Shown here piece after piece: positions 5,315-5,493 of a stretch of DNA of 5,493 bases. The translations under genes were made by a program, and so were the position numbers. A model generated the notes under the pieces. The model was not told the DNA's origin. It ran no database searches and saw only the letters and a program-made list of their open reading frames with translations. This DNA is from an uncultured Collinsella sp. (GTDB lineage Bacteria > Actinomycetota > Coriobacteriia > Coriobacteriales > Coriobacteriaceae). The stretch spans positions 1-5,493 of the forward strand of contig URYA01000115.1 of the NCBI GenBank assembly GCA_900551975.1. The letters are read 5' to 3'. Within the stretch, counting starts at the first letter, position 1. The number at the start of each line of letters is the position of its first letter.

Positions 5315-5493
5315 ATGGCACGTGTGCACAACTTCTCAGCTGGCCCGGCCGCACTGCCCACAAGCGTGCTCGCCGAGATCGCCGACGAGATGATGGACTA
5401 CCGCGGTTGCGGCATGTCCGTGCTCGAGATGAGCCATCGATCTAGCATGTACCAGCAGATCATCGACGACGCCGAGACTACCCTGCGCCACCT
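5315..5493 (+). CDS. serC: Phosphoserine aminotransferase, N-terminal part (gene runs off the window)
   Basis: Only the first 59 codons (about one sixth of a usual 360-residue enzyme) are present. SerC is a cytoplasmic PLP enzyme that transfers an amino group from glutamate to 3-phosphohydroxypyruvate, giving phosphoserine in serine biosynthesis; in some bacteria it also acts in pyridoxal phosphate synthesis. The N-terminus aligns without gaps to my memory of E. coli SerC: N6-F7-S8-A9-G10-P11 with A13-L14-P15, then G33-M34-S35-V36-L37-E38-M39-S40-H41-R42. H41 and R42 are the positions that bind the substrate carboxylate or phosphate in E. coli SerC. The PLP lysine lies outside the window. This is the E. 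coli/Firmicutes branch rather than the divergent mycobacterial one. The codons are GC-rich like the antiporter. A serA-type dehydrogenase often follows serC, but nothing of it can be seen here. Confidence 0.92.
   Translation, partial: MARVHNFSAGPAALPTSVLAEIADEMMDYRGCGMSVLEMSHRSSMYQQIIDDAETTLRH

Overview
The window reads as a bacterial chromosome segment of high G+C content. Compact, GC-rich core genes flank a block with clearly lower G+C. By codon use and general gene texture I favour a gut actinomycete of the Coriobacteriia (Collinsella-like), but this is recognition rather than proof. The serC start resembles the E. coli/Firmicutes type more than the mycobacterial type, which does not contradict that guess.

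Layout. Bases 1-704 (minus strand) carry a nearly complete PPP-type metallophosphoesterase. It has a good RBS, a recognisable sigma-70-like promoter and a small palindrome just downstream of that promoter. A 321-base divergent intergenic region (705-1025) leads to a CPA1-type K+(Na+)/H+ antiporter (1026-2669, plus strand), whose C-terminal half carries two RCK_C (TrkA-C)-like modules. The last codons of the antiporter lie inside one arm of a long, nearly perfect 17-bp inverted repeat (2647-2705). This repeat sits between the antiporter and a convergent gene for a small acidic protein of unknown function (2743-2967, minus strand).

Divergent from that small gene is a two-gene operon: a MazG-like nucleotide pyrophosphohydrolase (3082-3438) and, overlapping it by 8 bases, a 580-residue protein (3431-5173). 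This second protein joins an N-terminal GIY-YIG nuclease domain to a DUF2075 / Schlafen-group-3-type superfamily 1 helicase-like ATPase. Its DNA is visibly poorer in G+C than the flanking genes. The window ends in the start of serC (phosphoserine aminotransferase, from 5315), with its own RBS and a probable extended -10 promoter.

How the genes may work together. The phosphatase, antiporter and serC look like ordinary chromosomal housekeeping genes, each transcribed separately. The MazG-like / GIY-YIG-DUF2075 pair is the accessory part. A nucleotide-cleaving enzyme translationally coupled to a nuclease-ATPase fusion, inserted as a low-GC islet between core genes, is what one expects of an anti-phage or other genome-conflict module. 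That function is inferred from domains and context only.
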